52,776 bases of DNA, taken from Alphaproteobacteria bacterium. Lineage in GTDB: Bacteria; Pseudomonadota; Alphaproteobacteria; Rs-D84. This document shows, in pieces, positions 7,907 to 15,647 of this stretch. The notes beneath the pieces are model-generated. The model ran no database searches and was not told the DNA's origin. It was given only the letters and a program-made list of their open reading frames with translations. The stretch lies in contig JAFXPG010000016.1 in the NCBI GenBank assembly GCA_017528045.1, forward strand, positions 1 through 52,776, read 5' to 3'. Made by a program: the position numbers and the translations under genes. Each line of letters opens with the position of its first letter. Positions within the stretch are counted from its first letter, which is position 1.

Positions 7907-9661
7907 TTAGAATAATTTAAATTTGTAATTTGTTCCTGCGCGGAATGTATATTGTGTTTTGTCGCCTTGGGCAATACCGGCACCGGCATTAATAGACCAT
8001 CTGTCTGATAATCCCATAGCGGCACCAAATGCAGCAGCGGATTGACTGTTATAATATCCATAGCCAGCACCAACAGATACTTCACCTTTACCAACGCTGG
8101 AGACGTTCACAGCAGACAAAGCTGTTGCAGCAGCAACACCACCAGATACATTCTTTTCAAGAGTATCTACTTTTTTATCTGTGTAAGCATTTGCTTGTGA
8201 TAATGTCAAAGCACTTTGTTCGGCAGCATAAGCTTTTGCACTTTGTAATGTCAAAGCATCACCAGTAGCCATTTCACCACGAATAGCTTTATCTTCAGCT
8301 ACACGAGCTTTTGCTTCTGCTGTAATTTTTCCATCTAATTCTTTTTCAGCACCCATTGCACGTGTTTCTTCGCCTTTAACAGCATAAGCAACAGAACCAA
8401 CTTCATCTTCAGCACCATTTAATAAAGCAATCGCATCTGCATTATCTTTTACTGCACCATTTGCCAATGCATCAGTATAAGATTTTGCAGTTGTTTCAGC
8501 TGCACTAGCTGCACCAACAGCATCATAGTTAGAAGCTAAACTATCTGCATATGCGTTTGCAGCATCTAATGTTGTTTTATCACCACTTATTATATCTGCT
8601 GCAATATCAGGTGTTTCTGTTGGGGTATTTTCTTTAGAATATGCTTGACGACCTAAATCAGCTTGATATGCAGCAGCTGCTGCAGTTTGTACTCCTGCTG
8701 CAGTTTCATAAGCACCTTTGACATCTTTATAACCCAACCACAAACCTGTTAAATCCTTAATAGAAGTATTATCTGCTGTATATGCTGCGTCAGCTTGACC
8801 AAATGCTGTTAATTCTGTTTCAGCCCAATTACCAGTATCTGTCTTAAGAGTATTTATTGCAGTTGTATCAGTTACATAAGCACCAGATAAATTATCTAAC
8901 AAAGTTTGAAGTGCACCAGCTTCTACAATATCTACACCCGCACCATCTGCAGTAGCCAAAGAATATGTTGTTACAGGTTCACCTGTTGTAGCATCATTTA
9001 CTGTTGTAGCGACTAAATGATAAACAGTATCATCACCAGATACTTGTCCTTTATACATATCGGCGGATACTGTTCCTGATGTTACATCTCCATCTGTAAT
9101 AGTTATTGTACGTGCATCAACATCACCACCAACATAAGTTTCATTCAATGTATGTGTTCTTGTAAATGTTTGTTTTGTACCAGTATATGTAATAGTACCT
9201 GCCACACCTGTTGATGCATCTATAGATTCGTATGAATAATTACTCTTTGTTGCTCCTGCAAGATCAGCATCAGCTACGTCTTGTGCAGCAACTGCTTGAG
9301 TTGAAGCAACCAAAGCATAACCATCTCCACCAGCGACAGTTGTGCCAGCAAAATAATCCATTGCTTTTATATCATCTGGATTATAATTAGAACTAGTACC
9401 ACCTAAATCTTCATATTTAAAATTATTTACATCAGGTGCAGTTTCAACAGATTCACTTGTAACTGCTGTTGTACTACCTGCAGGCAAGTATGTGTATCCA
9501 GGATCTTCTAAATCTTTTGAATTCATAGCCCATGAACCATTACCTAATTGATAATATCCACCCAATATCTCTGTTGGTACTGGAGTAATATCAGTAGCTT
9601 TTGCAACACCAGTTGTCGCAAAAATTGCCACCAAAGATGTTAAGATTAAATGTTTTTTCAT
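7907..9661 (-). CDS. YadA-type trimeric autotransporter adhesin
   Basis: 584 residues. Signal peptide MKKHLILTSLVAIFATTGVAKA; a long Ala/Thr/Asp-rich passenger with recurring 'AxAYAD/AKSYTDA' helical segments; a neck (VDTLEKNVSGGVAAATALSAV); and a C-terminal four-strand anchor from about residue 520 (GKGEVSVGAGYGYYNSQSA, AAFGAAMGLSDRWSINAGAG) ending in phenylalanine, as YadA anchors do. Three chains should form one 12-strand barrel exporting the passenger to the surface. Ribosome site AAAGGGAAAAC. Upstream lies a probable invertible segment (9740-9869) carrying the -35 of its promoter, and a serine invertase gene, so expression is probably phase-variable (inference). The binding target is unknown. 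Confidence 0.88.
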   Translation of the reverse strand: MKKHLILTSLVAIFATTGVAKATDITPVPTEILGGYYQLGNGSWAMNSKDLEDPGYTYLPAGSTTAVTSESVETAPDVNNFKYEDLGGTSSNYNPDDIKAMDYFAGTTVAGGDGYALVASTQAVAAQDVADADLAGATKSNYSYESIDASTGVAGTITYTGTKQTFTRTHTLNETYVGGDVDARTITITDGDVTSGTVSADMYKGQVSGDDTVYHLVATTVNDATTGEPVTTYSLATADGAGVDIVEAGALQTLLDNLSGAYVTDTTAINTLKTDTGNWAETELTAFGQADAAYTADNTSIKDLTGLWLGYKDVKGAYETAAGVQTAAAAAYQADLGRQAYSKENTPTETPDIAADIISGDKTTLDAANAYADSLASNYDAVGAASAAETTAKSYTDALANGAVKDNADAIALLNGAEDEVGSVAYAVKGEETRAMGAEKELDGKITAEAKARVAEDKAIRGEMATGDALTLQSAKAYAAEQSALTLSQANAYTDKKVDTLEKNVSGGVAAATALSAVNVSSVGKGEVSVGAGYGYYNSQSAAAFGAAMGLSDRWSINAGAGIAQGDKTQYTFRAGTNYKFKLF

Positions 9662-9734
9662 TTGTTTTCCCTTTCTTATTTTTAATATTAAAAACTGTAA
9701 TCATATGAATTTAATCAAATTGATTACTGAGAAT

Positions 9735-9763
9735 ATGGTAAAAAAACCAAGGTTAAAAGTCAA
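9735..9763 (-). promoter_or_regulatory. Candidate phase-variable promoter of the adhesin gene
   Basis: On the minus strand -35 TTGACT (9758-9763), spacer exactly 17 bp, -10 TACCAT (9735-9740). The -35 lies inside the inverted repeats, the -10 at their outer edge. Inversion of 9740-9869 would remove the -35, and the opposite end of the segment offers no equivalent hexamer. Confidence 0.5.
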
Positions 9764-9869
9764 CCGCTTTTTTCAAAATATAAAAAAACATTTTTTATGC
9801 AGAAAACCAAGAAAAATTTATTTTGCAAACATGTCGTAACACAGGCGGTCTAAAAACCTTGGTTTTTTT
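9740..9869. repeat. Invertible-segment boundaries: perfect 15-bp inverted repeats, hix-like
   Basis: AAAAAAACCAAGGTT at 9740-9754 and its exact reverse complement at 9855-9869 bound about 100 bp. Each core is AACC-AA-GGTT, symmetric except for the central dinucleotide, which is the design of Hin/Gin/Pin crossover sites (hixL core AAAACCAAGGTTTTT). The sites are in opposite orientation, as inversion requires. A degenerate third half-like site AAAACCAAGAAAAA lies at 9803-9816. The matching invertase gene starts at 9982. Confidence 0.75.
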
Positions 9870-9877
9870 TAGACCAC

Positions 9878-9906
9878 TTGACATTACAAAAAATTATTTT
9901 ATATAT
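9878..9906 (+). promoter_or_regulatory. Promoter of the invertase gene
   Basis: TTGACA at 9878-9883, 17-bp spacer, ATATAT (or TATATC one base on). It lies just outside the right inverted repeat, so it would be unaffected by inversion. Confidence 0.5.
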
Positions 9907-9915
9907 CAGATATCT

Positions 9916-9953
9916 ACAGGCATTCGGTGTTTTATTCCACGCCTGTTTTTTTT
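9916..9953 (+). terminator. Leader terminator/attenuator upstream of the invertase
   Basis: ACAGGC (9916-9921) pairs with GCCTGT (9941-9946), followed by eight T. It sits between the promoter and the ATG at 9982 and could limit invertase expression. Confidence 0.5.
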
Positions 9954-9981
9954 CATTTATAAACAACAAAAAGGATATTTT

Positions 9982-10578
9982 ATGATTTACGGATATTGTC
10001 GTGTTTCTACTGCTCATCAAAATGAAGAAAATCAACATTTTGTCATTGAAAATTTTGCAAAACAAAACAATATTAACATTGATGTTTGGATAGAAGAAAA
10101 AATTTCCAGCAGTAAAAAATTACAAGACAGAAAACTGGGACAAATATTAAATAAACTGCAATCTGGTGATATTTTAATAACAACTGAAATTTCCAGACTG
10201 GGACGCAGTTTATTGGAAGTCATGGGTATTTTACAAAATTGCCTTGAAAAAAATTGCCAAATCTGGACATTAAAAGAAAATTTTCGCCTGGGGTCCGATA
10301 TACAATCAAAAGTTTTGGCTTTTGCGTTTGGATTATCTGCCGAATTATCAAAATCTTTATTACAAGAACGCGTTCGTGAAAGCTTGGCCAGATTAAAAGC
10401 CAACGGGAAAAAACTTGGACGACCAATCGGTGCTAAATCAAAACAATTAAAATTAAGTAAAAACAGAAAACGAATAAACCGCTTAATCAACCAAGGAATC
10501 AGTAAAAACGAAATTGCACGAATTATGTGCGTTAACAAAAGTACTTTATACAACTATATGCGTAATAATTATTTATAA
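9982..10578 (+). CDS. Serine recombinase, DNA invertase (Pin/Hin family)
   Basis: 198 residues from the ATG at 9982 (AAGGAT upstream). The resolvase/invertase catalytic domain begins MIYGYCRVST with the nucleophile at Ser9; the TEISRLGRSLLEV motif lies near residue 64. After the long linker helix and the arm NGKKLGRPIGAKS comes a C-terminal helix-turn-helix (LINQGISKNEIARIMCVNKSTLYNYMR). The length and domain order are those of small invertases rather than large serine integrases. Its target is probably the inverted pair of hix-like sites at 9740-9754 and 9855-9869 immediately upstream. No Fis-type enhancer was recognised. It ends just before the convergent zapA. Confidence 0.92.
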   Translation: MIYGYCRVSTAHQNEENQHFVIENFAKQNNINIDVWIEEKISSSKKLQDRKLGQILNKLQSGDILITTEISRLGRSLLEVMGILQNCLEKNCQIWTLKENFRLGSDIQSKVLAFAFGLSAELSKSLLQERVRESLARLKANGKKLGRPIGAKSKQLKLSKNRKRINRLINQGISKNEIARIMCVNKSTLYNYMRNNYL

Positions 10579-10583
10579 TAAAA

Positions 10584-10862
10584 TTATGAAAGTTTATGTT
10601 TAATTTCTCTGATACGAGCCAATATTTCCCGCAAATCTTCTTCACTGACTGATGGTTTTTGCGATTTATTTTGAATTTCATCTATTAAAACTATACACAA
10701 CGTTGCCAACAAAGCATTTTCTTGCAACGGACCAATTTTATCCAATATCTGACGAGCCCTCATATCAACCATGCGCCCCAATTCTATCAAACGTCCTTCC
10801 TGGCCGTCTTCACAGCCCATTGGGTAATTTCTGTTAACAATAGGGATTGATACTACACTCAT
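10584..10862 (-). CDS. zapA: Cell division protein ZapA
   Basis: 92 residues. Promotes FtsZ filament bundling at the division site. N-terminal strand region VVSIPIVNRNYPMGCEDGQEGRLIELGRMVD is the ZapA signature, followed by the dimerising helix (ENALLATLCIVLIDEIQ). It overlaps the upstream 70-residue coiled-coil gene by four bases (ATGA), so the two are translationally coupled. Confidence 0.87.
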   Translation of the reverse strand: MSVVSIPIVNRNYPMGCEDGQEGRLIELGRMVDMRARQILDKIGPLQENALLATLCIVLIDEIQNKSQKPSVSEEDLREILARIREIKHKLS

Positions 10863-11071
10863 TTTTTTAATTTCTCTAAGATTGAAACAGATTTTTCAAT
10901 TAAATCTTTGGCACGTTCATTTTTTTCACGCAGATTTTTAACCTGTTTAGTTAAAATAGCCACTTCTAAATCGGTTTGCTTACTGGCATCATTGGCATCT
11001 GCACGCAAATGCTTTGCCATTAATTCCAAAGAATCTAATTCTTGAAAAATTTGATCTTTTATATTTGCCAT
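10859..11071 (-). CDS. Small coiled-coil protein upstream of zapA
   Basis: 70 residues, almost wholly helical with heptad-like leucine and isoleucine spacing (LEVAILTKQVKNLREKNERAKDLIEK). Alphaproteobacteria often carry a small coiled-coil gene just before zapA (DUF4164-like), and the ATGA overlap with zapA implies joint synthesis. A division-associated role is inference from this position only. Confidence 0.75.
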   Translation of the reverse strand: MANIKDQIFQELDSLELMAKHLRADANDASKQTDLEVAILTKQVKNLREKNERAKDLIEKSVSILEKLKK

Positions 11072-11153
11072 ATTTTTATATTAAGACATTTTTTGTATGC
11101 GTTCAACCCTAAAATATGATATAATGTCCTTATTAAATTGGGGGAATGGTTTT

Positions 11154-12170
11154 ATGAAAACGAAAATTATCTATATTTCTGGAAACGAAATTTTCAATAT
11201 ATCTGATATACGTGCTGCTTTTGAAGAAGTTCGTAATGCTTTACAACTGGACAAAGATACTGTTTTATTTGGTGTTCCTGTTGATACAGAAGATGCTGGA
11301 TTTGGTAATAAAGAAAATAAAACCGAAATTGTAACAGAAAACATTTCACAACCAATTGAAAGTTCTGTCGAAGAAGAAAATGTTGTTGTTCCACAAGAAA
11401 CAATTCAAATAATTGAAGATTCTGAACCAGAAATTACAGAAGATACAATTATCAAAGAACCTGTTGTTAAAGAAACTGTTGCTGAAGAAAATATTGTTGA
11501 AGAACCGGTGAAAAAACGTGGTCGTCCACGCAAAGTACATGTATCTCTTGATGATGAAGAAAAACCAGTTGAACCAACAGAACCAGAAACCATAGCAGAT
11601 TCACAAGAAAACGATGAAAAAGTCGTTCCTATATTATCTATATTATCTTCTAAAGAAGAAGAACCTGAAAACAAACCTGAAATAATTGAAGATATCGAAT
11701 CAGAAACCGTAATAGATTTAGATGAACAAGAAATTACCGAATCACAAGAAGAAGAATTAATTTCTGATGAAACCGAATCTCTTGATTCAGAAGTCCCAGA
11801 AACACCAATAATTGACGATTCAGAAGAAGATTTGGAAAAATTATTGTCTGCAATAAAACCTTTGGATTCTATGGAAGATTCTGATTTACCAGAACCAGAA
11901 ATATCCGAAACATCAGAACCAGAAAACATTGATGCTACTTTGGAACAATTAGCCACTGAATTCGTGGCAACACAAGATAAAATAAACGAAGAAACAAAAT
12001 CATCTGGTCGCAGCAAAATTGGAAAATTACGTAATATCTTGCCTTTTAAACAGTCAAAAAATAAAGATTCCCAAGGCCTGGGAGATTTATTCGGTTGGGC
12101 AGGAATTGCCGCGAACGATGAAGATTTTTCTGTCCCTGGATTTTTTACGAACGCTGCTTCAAAGAAATAA
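11154..12170 (+). CDS. Highly acidic protein with an AT-hook-like motif
   Basis: 338 residues from the ATG at 11154, preceded by GGGGGAATGG and an extended -10 (TGATATAAT, 11116-11124). The first 40 residues (MKTKIIYISGNEIFNISDIR...) look like a small folded domain. Residues about 50-300 are a low-complexity Glu/Ser/Pro/Thr chain broken once by KKRGRPRK (residues 120-127), an AT-hook-type DNA minor-groove motif. The C-terminus GDLFGWAGIAANDEDFSVPGFF is hydrophobic and ordered. Family not recognised. The stop is followed three bases later by the membrane protein gene at 12174, so the two probably act together. Confidence 0.7.
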   Translation: MKTKIIYISGNEIFNISDIRAAFEEVRNALQLDKDTVLFGVPVDTEDAGFGNKENKTEIVTENISQPIESSVEEENVVVPQETIQIIEDSEPEITEDTIIKEPVVKETVAEENIVEEPVKKRGRPRKVHVSLDDEEKPVEPTEPETIADSQENDEKVVPILSILSSKEEEPENKPEIIEDIESETVIDLDEQEITESQEEELISDETESLDSEVPETPIIDDSEEDLEKLLSAIKPLDSMEDSDLPEPEISETSEPENIDATLEQLATEFVATQDKINEETKSSGRSKIGKLRNILPFKQSKNKDSQGLGDLFGWAGIAANDEDFSVPGFFTNAASKK

Positions 12171-12173
12171 AAA

Positions 12174-12677
12174 ATGGATACAATACAAATTGTAAATATT
12201 TTAAAAAATTCCGGAATACAAGTATGTGGCAGTGATGGTGCATATATATACTATCAAGATCCTTCTTGCATATTACCTGTGTTTGATAAATTTGTTGGTT
12301 ATGCATGGACTATTATTTTAGTATTAACTGCATTCATGTTGTTGGGTTGGGCAATATTATATATACGCAACGGTGTAAGATTAGACACTGTTTTTAAAAA
12401 CGCAAAATCTTTACTGTTAATGTTTGCAACATTGGCTGTTGTTATACCAGCAATCAATTTTATATATGGTGGCACATTGTTTAAAAAATTTTCAAATTCC
12501 GAATACACAACATGTGAAAACCAATATAAATTTTGTAAAACACAAAAAGTTTCTATAAATAAAATTAATAAATTGTACGAACAAAGAAATGCTCATTTAA
12601 GCAGATCAGACGAATACTTATTATATGAAGATTTCCGCGTCATTGTTTCTGAAGAATATGAAGACGAACAAGAATAA
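12174..12677 (+). CDS. Small membrane protein, partner of the acidic protein
   Basis: 167 residues. Two hydrophobic segments, YAWTIILVLTAFMLLGWAILYI (about 43-64) and LLLMFATLAVVIPAINFIYG (about 82-101), separated by a short basic loop. The N-terminal part has two cysteines (VCGSDG, DPSC) and the C-terminal tail is charged and helical, with another pair (CENQYKFC). It starts three bases after the acidic AT-hook gene. The topology loosely recalls small secretion-system membrane subunits, but I cannot place it in a family. Confidence 0.65.
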   Translation: MDTIQIVNILKNSGIQVCGSDGAYIYYQDPSCILPVFDKFVGYAWTIILVLTAFMLLGWAILYIRNGVRLDTVFKNAKSLLLMFATLAVVIPAINFIYGGTLFKKFSNSEYTTCENQYKFCKTQKVSINKINKLYEQRNAHLSRSDEYLLYEDFRVIVSEEYEDEQE

Positions 12678-12678
12678 T

Positions 12679-13371
12679 TTATTTATAATCTAATAAACGC
12701 ATATTACGTGCAGAATAAATTAAATCCCCAGACACTAATAAATGATCATACAGATTTATATTTAATTTATCTAATGCGTTTATTAATTCTTGTGTTATAT
12801 CTATATCTTGTTTTGAAAAAGAAACACCTGGTGTTGGATGATTATGTAACAAAACAATATTTGTTGCGTTTAAATCCAGTGCTTGTTTTACAACTTCACG
12901 AACATATACCGCCGCCCAATCAATTGTTCCTGAACTGTGTAATACATCTTTAATTAATTTATATTGATTATCTAAATATAAAACGTGAAATTCTTCTATT
13001 GATTTACCAGACAAAATTATTTTGCAATAACGTTCTAATTTTTCGTAATTATGAAAAACAGGTGCTTCACCCAAAACATATTTATAATCTAATTCCATTA
13101 ATTTATGTATTACTTGAAAAAATACAGCAGTATTTTCTTTTATTCCATCATTACTTATTAAATCTTCATAAGAAGCGGATAACAATTTACTTATACTGCC
13201 ATATTTTTTGTATAATTGTCTGGATAAAACACGAACATCACGTCTTGGAATAGCGTAAGTTAACAACAATTCTAATATTTCATATTCAGCCAACTGACCA
13301 TCAAGAAACTTTTTACGCAATCGCGCTCTATGTCCTTGCTGCAAAGATAATACATCTTCATTTTTAATCAT
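12679..13371 (-). CDS. radC: RadC-family JAMM/MPN+ protein
   Basis: 230 residues. N-terminal UPF0758 helix-hairpin part, then the metal-dependent JAB domain with HNHPTPGVSFSKQDID (His176, His178, Ser184, Asp189), the zinc-binding JAMM signature. The family name is historical and its role in repair is unproven. It overlaps map by eight bases and closes the operon lptE-holA-map-radC; the facing gene ends at 12677. Confidence 0.92.
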   Translation of the reverse strand: MIKNEDVLSLQQGHRARLRKKFLDGQLAEYEILELLLTYAIPRRDVRVLSRQLYKKYGSISKLLSASYEDLISNDGIKENTAVFFQVIHKLMELDYKYVLGEAPVFHNYEKLERYCKIILSGKSIEEFHVLYLDNQYKLIKDVLHSSGTIDWAAVYVREVVKQALDLNATNIVLLHNHPTPGVSFSKQDIDITQELINALDKLNINLYDHLLVSGDLIYSARNMRLLDYK

Positions 13372-14131
13372 GTGTCATTTTTTCTGTAAAAATAATAACA
13401 CCATCTTCTGTGATACCTAATGTATGTTCCCACTGAGCTGATAAACCACCATCGACAGTTCTGGCTGTCCAACCATCTGCGTCTATCACACAATCTGGTT
13501 TGCCTGTATTTATCATCGGTTCTATCGTGAAAACTAGACCTGGGACCATTTTAACATTATCCCACATTTTATCATAAAAGTGATAAATCTGTGGATCATC
13601 ATGCATAACTTTACCTATACCATGTCCAACAAAATCACGAGAAATAGAAAAACCATGAGGTTTAACAACAGCTTCTATAGTTTTACCAATTTCAGATAAC
13701 GGTACACCTGGTGCACAAATAGAAATAGCTGCATTTAAAGCATCTTGGCAAGTTTGTACCAATTCACGCGCTTTATTTGAAACATTTCCTATCATAAACA
13801 TACGCGATGCATCACCATGAAAACCATGATATTCTGCAGTCAAATCAACATTAACAATATCACCATCTTTCAATATAACATCGTCACTTGGTATTCCATG
13901 AACAATAACATCATTCACAGAAGTACATATACTTTTTGGATACCCCATATATCCCAAATCTGAAGATCTTGCACCATTTTCTTTTAAAAATTGTGCAACT
14001 AATCTGTCTATTTCCCCAGTAGAAATTCCCGCCTTGATATAAGGAGTTATAAAATCAAAGCATCTGGCAACCAAATCGCCAGAAACACGTAATCTTTTAA
14101 AATCTTTCGGAGCATAAACTGATGATAACAT
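13364..14131 (-). CDS. map: Methionine aminopeptidase type I
   Basis: 255 residues. Removes initiator methionine from nascent proteins. Metal ligands are placed at Asp96 and Asp107 (VDLTAEYHGFHGDAS), His170 (VGHGIG), Glu204 (FTIEPMI) and the Glu of SAQWEHTLG; His79 (IVHGIP) is the usual substrate-binding histidine. The usual GDTS is GDAS here, a tolerated change. Located between holA and radC with two-base spacing to holA. Confidence 0.95.
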   Translation of the reverse strand: MLSSVYAPKDFKRLRVSGDLVARCFDFITPYIKAGISTGEIDRLVAQFLKENGARSSDLGYMGYPKSICTSVNDVIVHGIPSDDVILKDGDIVNVDLTAEYHGFHGDASRMFMIGNVSNKARELVQTCQDALNAAISICAPGVPLSEIGKTIEAVVKPHGFSISRDFVGHGIGKVMHDDPQIYHFYDKMWDNVKMVPGLVFTIEPMINTGKPDCVIDADGWTARTVDGGLSAQWEHTLGITEDGVIIFTEKMTHD

Positions 14132-14133
14132 TG

Positions 14134-15120
14134 CTATTTCCTTCTTTTTAAAGATAATTTATATGCACGCAAAGACAATTTCAATGAAAAATCTCGAATT
14201 AAAATTTCTGGTTGCATACCATTTGTTCTACATTGTTTTTCTAAATCATTTAATTTAGATAAAACATTTACAATCTCTTCTTGTGGCCATATTTTTACAG
14301 CCATATTAAATTTATCAGCAACTTTCCAGAATAATTTAGGTAGTTGTCCATCAACAACAGCTGTTAATAATTTTGTAAAATGATTATATAACATTCTTAC
14401 CAACATATTTGCATCAGCACCACCATAAATCAATCTGTCCAAAGCAATCATTGTTTGGTCAATGTGTCCAGCAGTTAAAGAATACATATAATCATCTGCA
14501 CTGGTTGCAGAAGTATCAGGCAAACATTTTTCTACATCATCTAAATCAACAACATGTTTATCTGAAACATATATAGCTATTTTCTGTAAAAAACTGCGTG
14601 TAATACCACGGTCACCACCTAAATGAGATAACATATAAGACATTGCATCTGGTGTTACCTGTCTTATGCCTGCGGTTGCAGATAATTCACTGTGAATTAA
14701 AGCTTCTAAAGTTTTTGTATCATCTGTATAACATGCAATTGCAGCTATATCTTTTCCATCTTCAAATAATTTACGCAAAGATCCAACACGTAAATCACCA
14801 GCTGTTACTATAATCGTTGCACATAATGCAGAAGAATTAACTAAATCCGTCAATATTTTTGTATCGCTGTCACCTGCCCCAGAAATTATCACAGCTTTTT
14901 TTCCTCCAAACATTGAAGGGCTGCAACTTTCTGCAAACACTGCATCTTGTTTTTCTTTTAATTCATTTGCATCAATAGCTAACAGATTATCTTTTTCTAT
15001 TTCTAATTTTTCAATTGCTTTGTCGCATAATTCATCAACCAACCCAGCATCAGGTCCATATATTAACACTGCGTTAATTTTTGATATTTCAGAATTAAAA
15101 TTACTTTCTTTCCACTTCAT
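14134..15120 (-). CDS. holA: DNA polymerase III delta subunit
   Basis: 328 residues. Clamp-loader subunit that opens the beta clamp. The N-terminal domain INAVLIYGPDAGLVDELCDKA matches the HolA pattern, which lacks a functional Walker A lysine; SPSMFGGKKAVII is the family's beta-binding region. The C-terminal collar domain ends in a Lys/Arg-rich helix. It follows lptE by six bases, the classic lptE-holA pairing. Confidence 0.9.
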   Translation of the reverse strand: MKWKESNFNSEISKINAVLIYGPDAGLVDELCDKAIEKLEIEKDNLLAIDANELKEKQDAVFAESCSPSMFGGKKAVIISGAGDSDTKILTDLVNSSALCATIIVTAGDLRVGSLRKLFEDGKDIAAIACYTDDTKTLEALIHSELSATAGIRQVTPDAMSYMLSHLGGDRGITRSFLQKIAIYVSDKHVVDLDDVEKCLPDTSATSADDYMYSLTAGHIDQTMIALDRLIYGGADANMLVRMLYNHFTKLLTAVVDGQLPKLFWKVADKFNMAVKIWPQEEIVNVLSKLNDLEKQCRTNGMQPEILIRDFSLKLSLRAYKLSLKRRK

Positions 15121-15126
15121 ATCAAA

Positions 15127-15582
15127 CTATTTTTCTTCTTTCTTGGTTTCTACAATTACACGCATACTGATTTTATCAGATAAAACATTTATTGCATTCA
15201 TCACAGCATTATTATAAGCAGCATTTGAAGCAACCAAATAATTCACAAATGTATAACTTTCTGATGCAGATTCAGATCCACTTACGATAACTTTATCACC
15301 TTGTTTTAAAACATATGATGCATTTAATTTTACTTCCTGCCAAGTTGCAACACCACTAAGTTCCAAAGCTTTTAATTGTGTGCTTGGATCATGTAAATTT
15401 ACTTCCAAACGATATTTAGCATTTTCACCATGTGCACCACCAAATTGTGTATTCAAAGAATTTCTTAATTCTATACCATTAATACCCCTTATTGGTGCAA
15501 CAAAAACATCCGTATCATTACTGGAAAACATCGGTTTAAAACTACAAGCTGTCAAAACCAAAAACAAAATTAATTTTTTCAT
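15127..15582 (-). CDS. lptE: LPS-assembly lipoprotein LptE
   Basis: 151 residues. Lipoprotein signal MKKLILFLVLTAC with the lipobox Cys at residue 13. A mixed alpha/beta body follows (FVAPIRGINGIELRNSLNTQF; LEVNLHDPSTQLKALELSGVATWQEVKLNASYVL) typical of LptE, which plugs the LptD outer-membrane translocon. Directly upstream of holA. Ribosome site CAGGAAAAAG. Confidence 0.85.
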   Translation of the reverse strand: MKKLILFLVLTACSFKPMFSSNDTDVFVAPIRGINGIELRNSLNTQFGGAHGENAKYRLEVNLHDPSTQLKALELSGVATWQEVKLNASYVLKQGDKVIVSGSESASESYTFVNYLVASNAAYNNAVMNAINVLSDKISMRVIVETKKEEK

Positions 15583-15594
15583 ATCTTTTTCCTG

Positions 15595-15623
15595 TTGAAC
15601 TTTATTGATATATTAGCTACACT
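15595..15623 (+). promoter_or_regulatory. Promoter of the gene at 15648
   Basis: TTGAAC (15595-15600), 17-bp spacer, TACACT (15618-15623). Confidence 0.5.
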
Positions 15624-15647
15624 TTTAACAAATCGCAAGAGAGAATA

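Noticed and set aside
7363..8094. 243-codon frame antisense to gap and to the end of the adhesin gene
   Set aside because: It is opposite two well-supported genes and across a terminator; composition follows the complementary codons.
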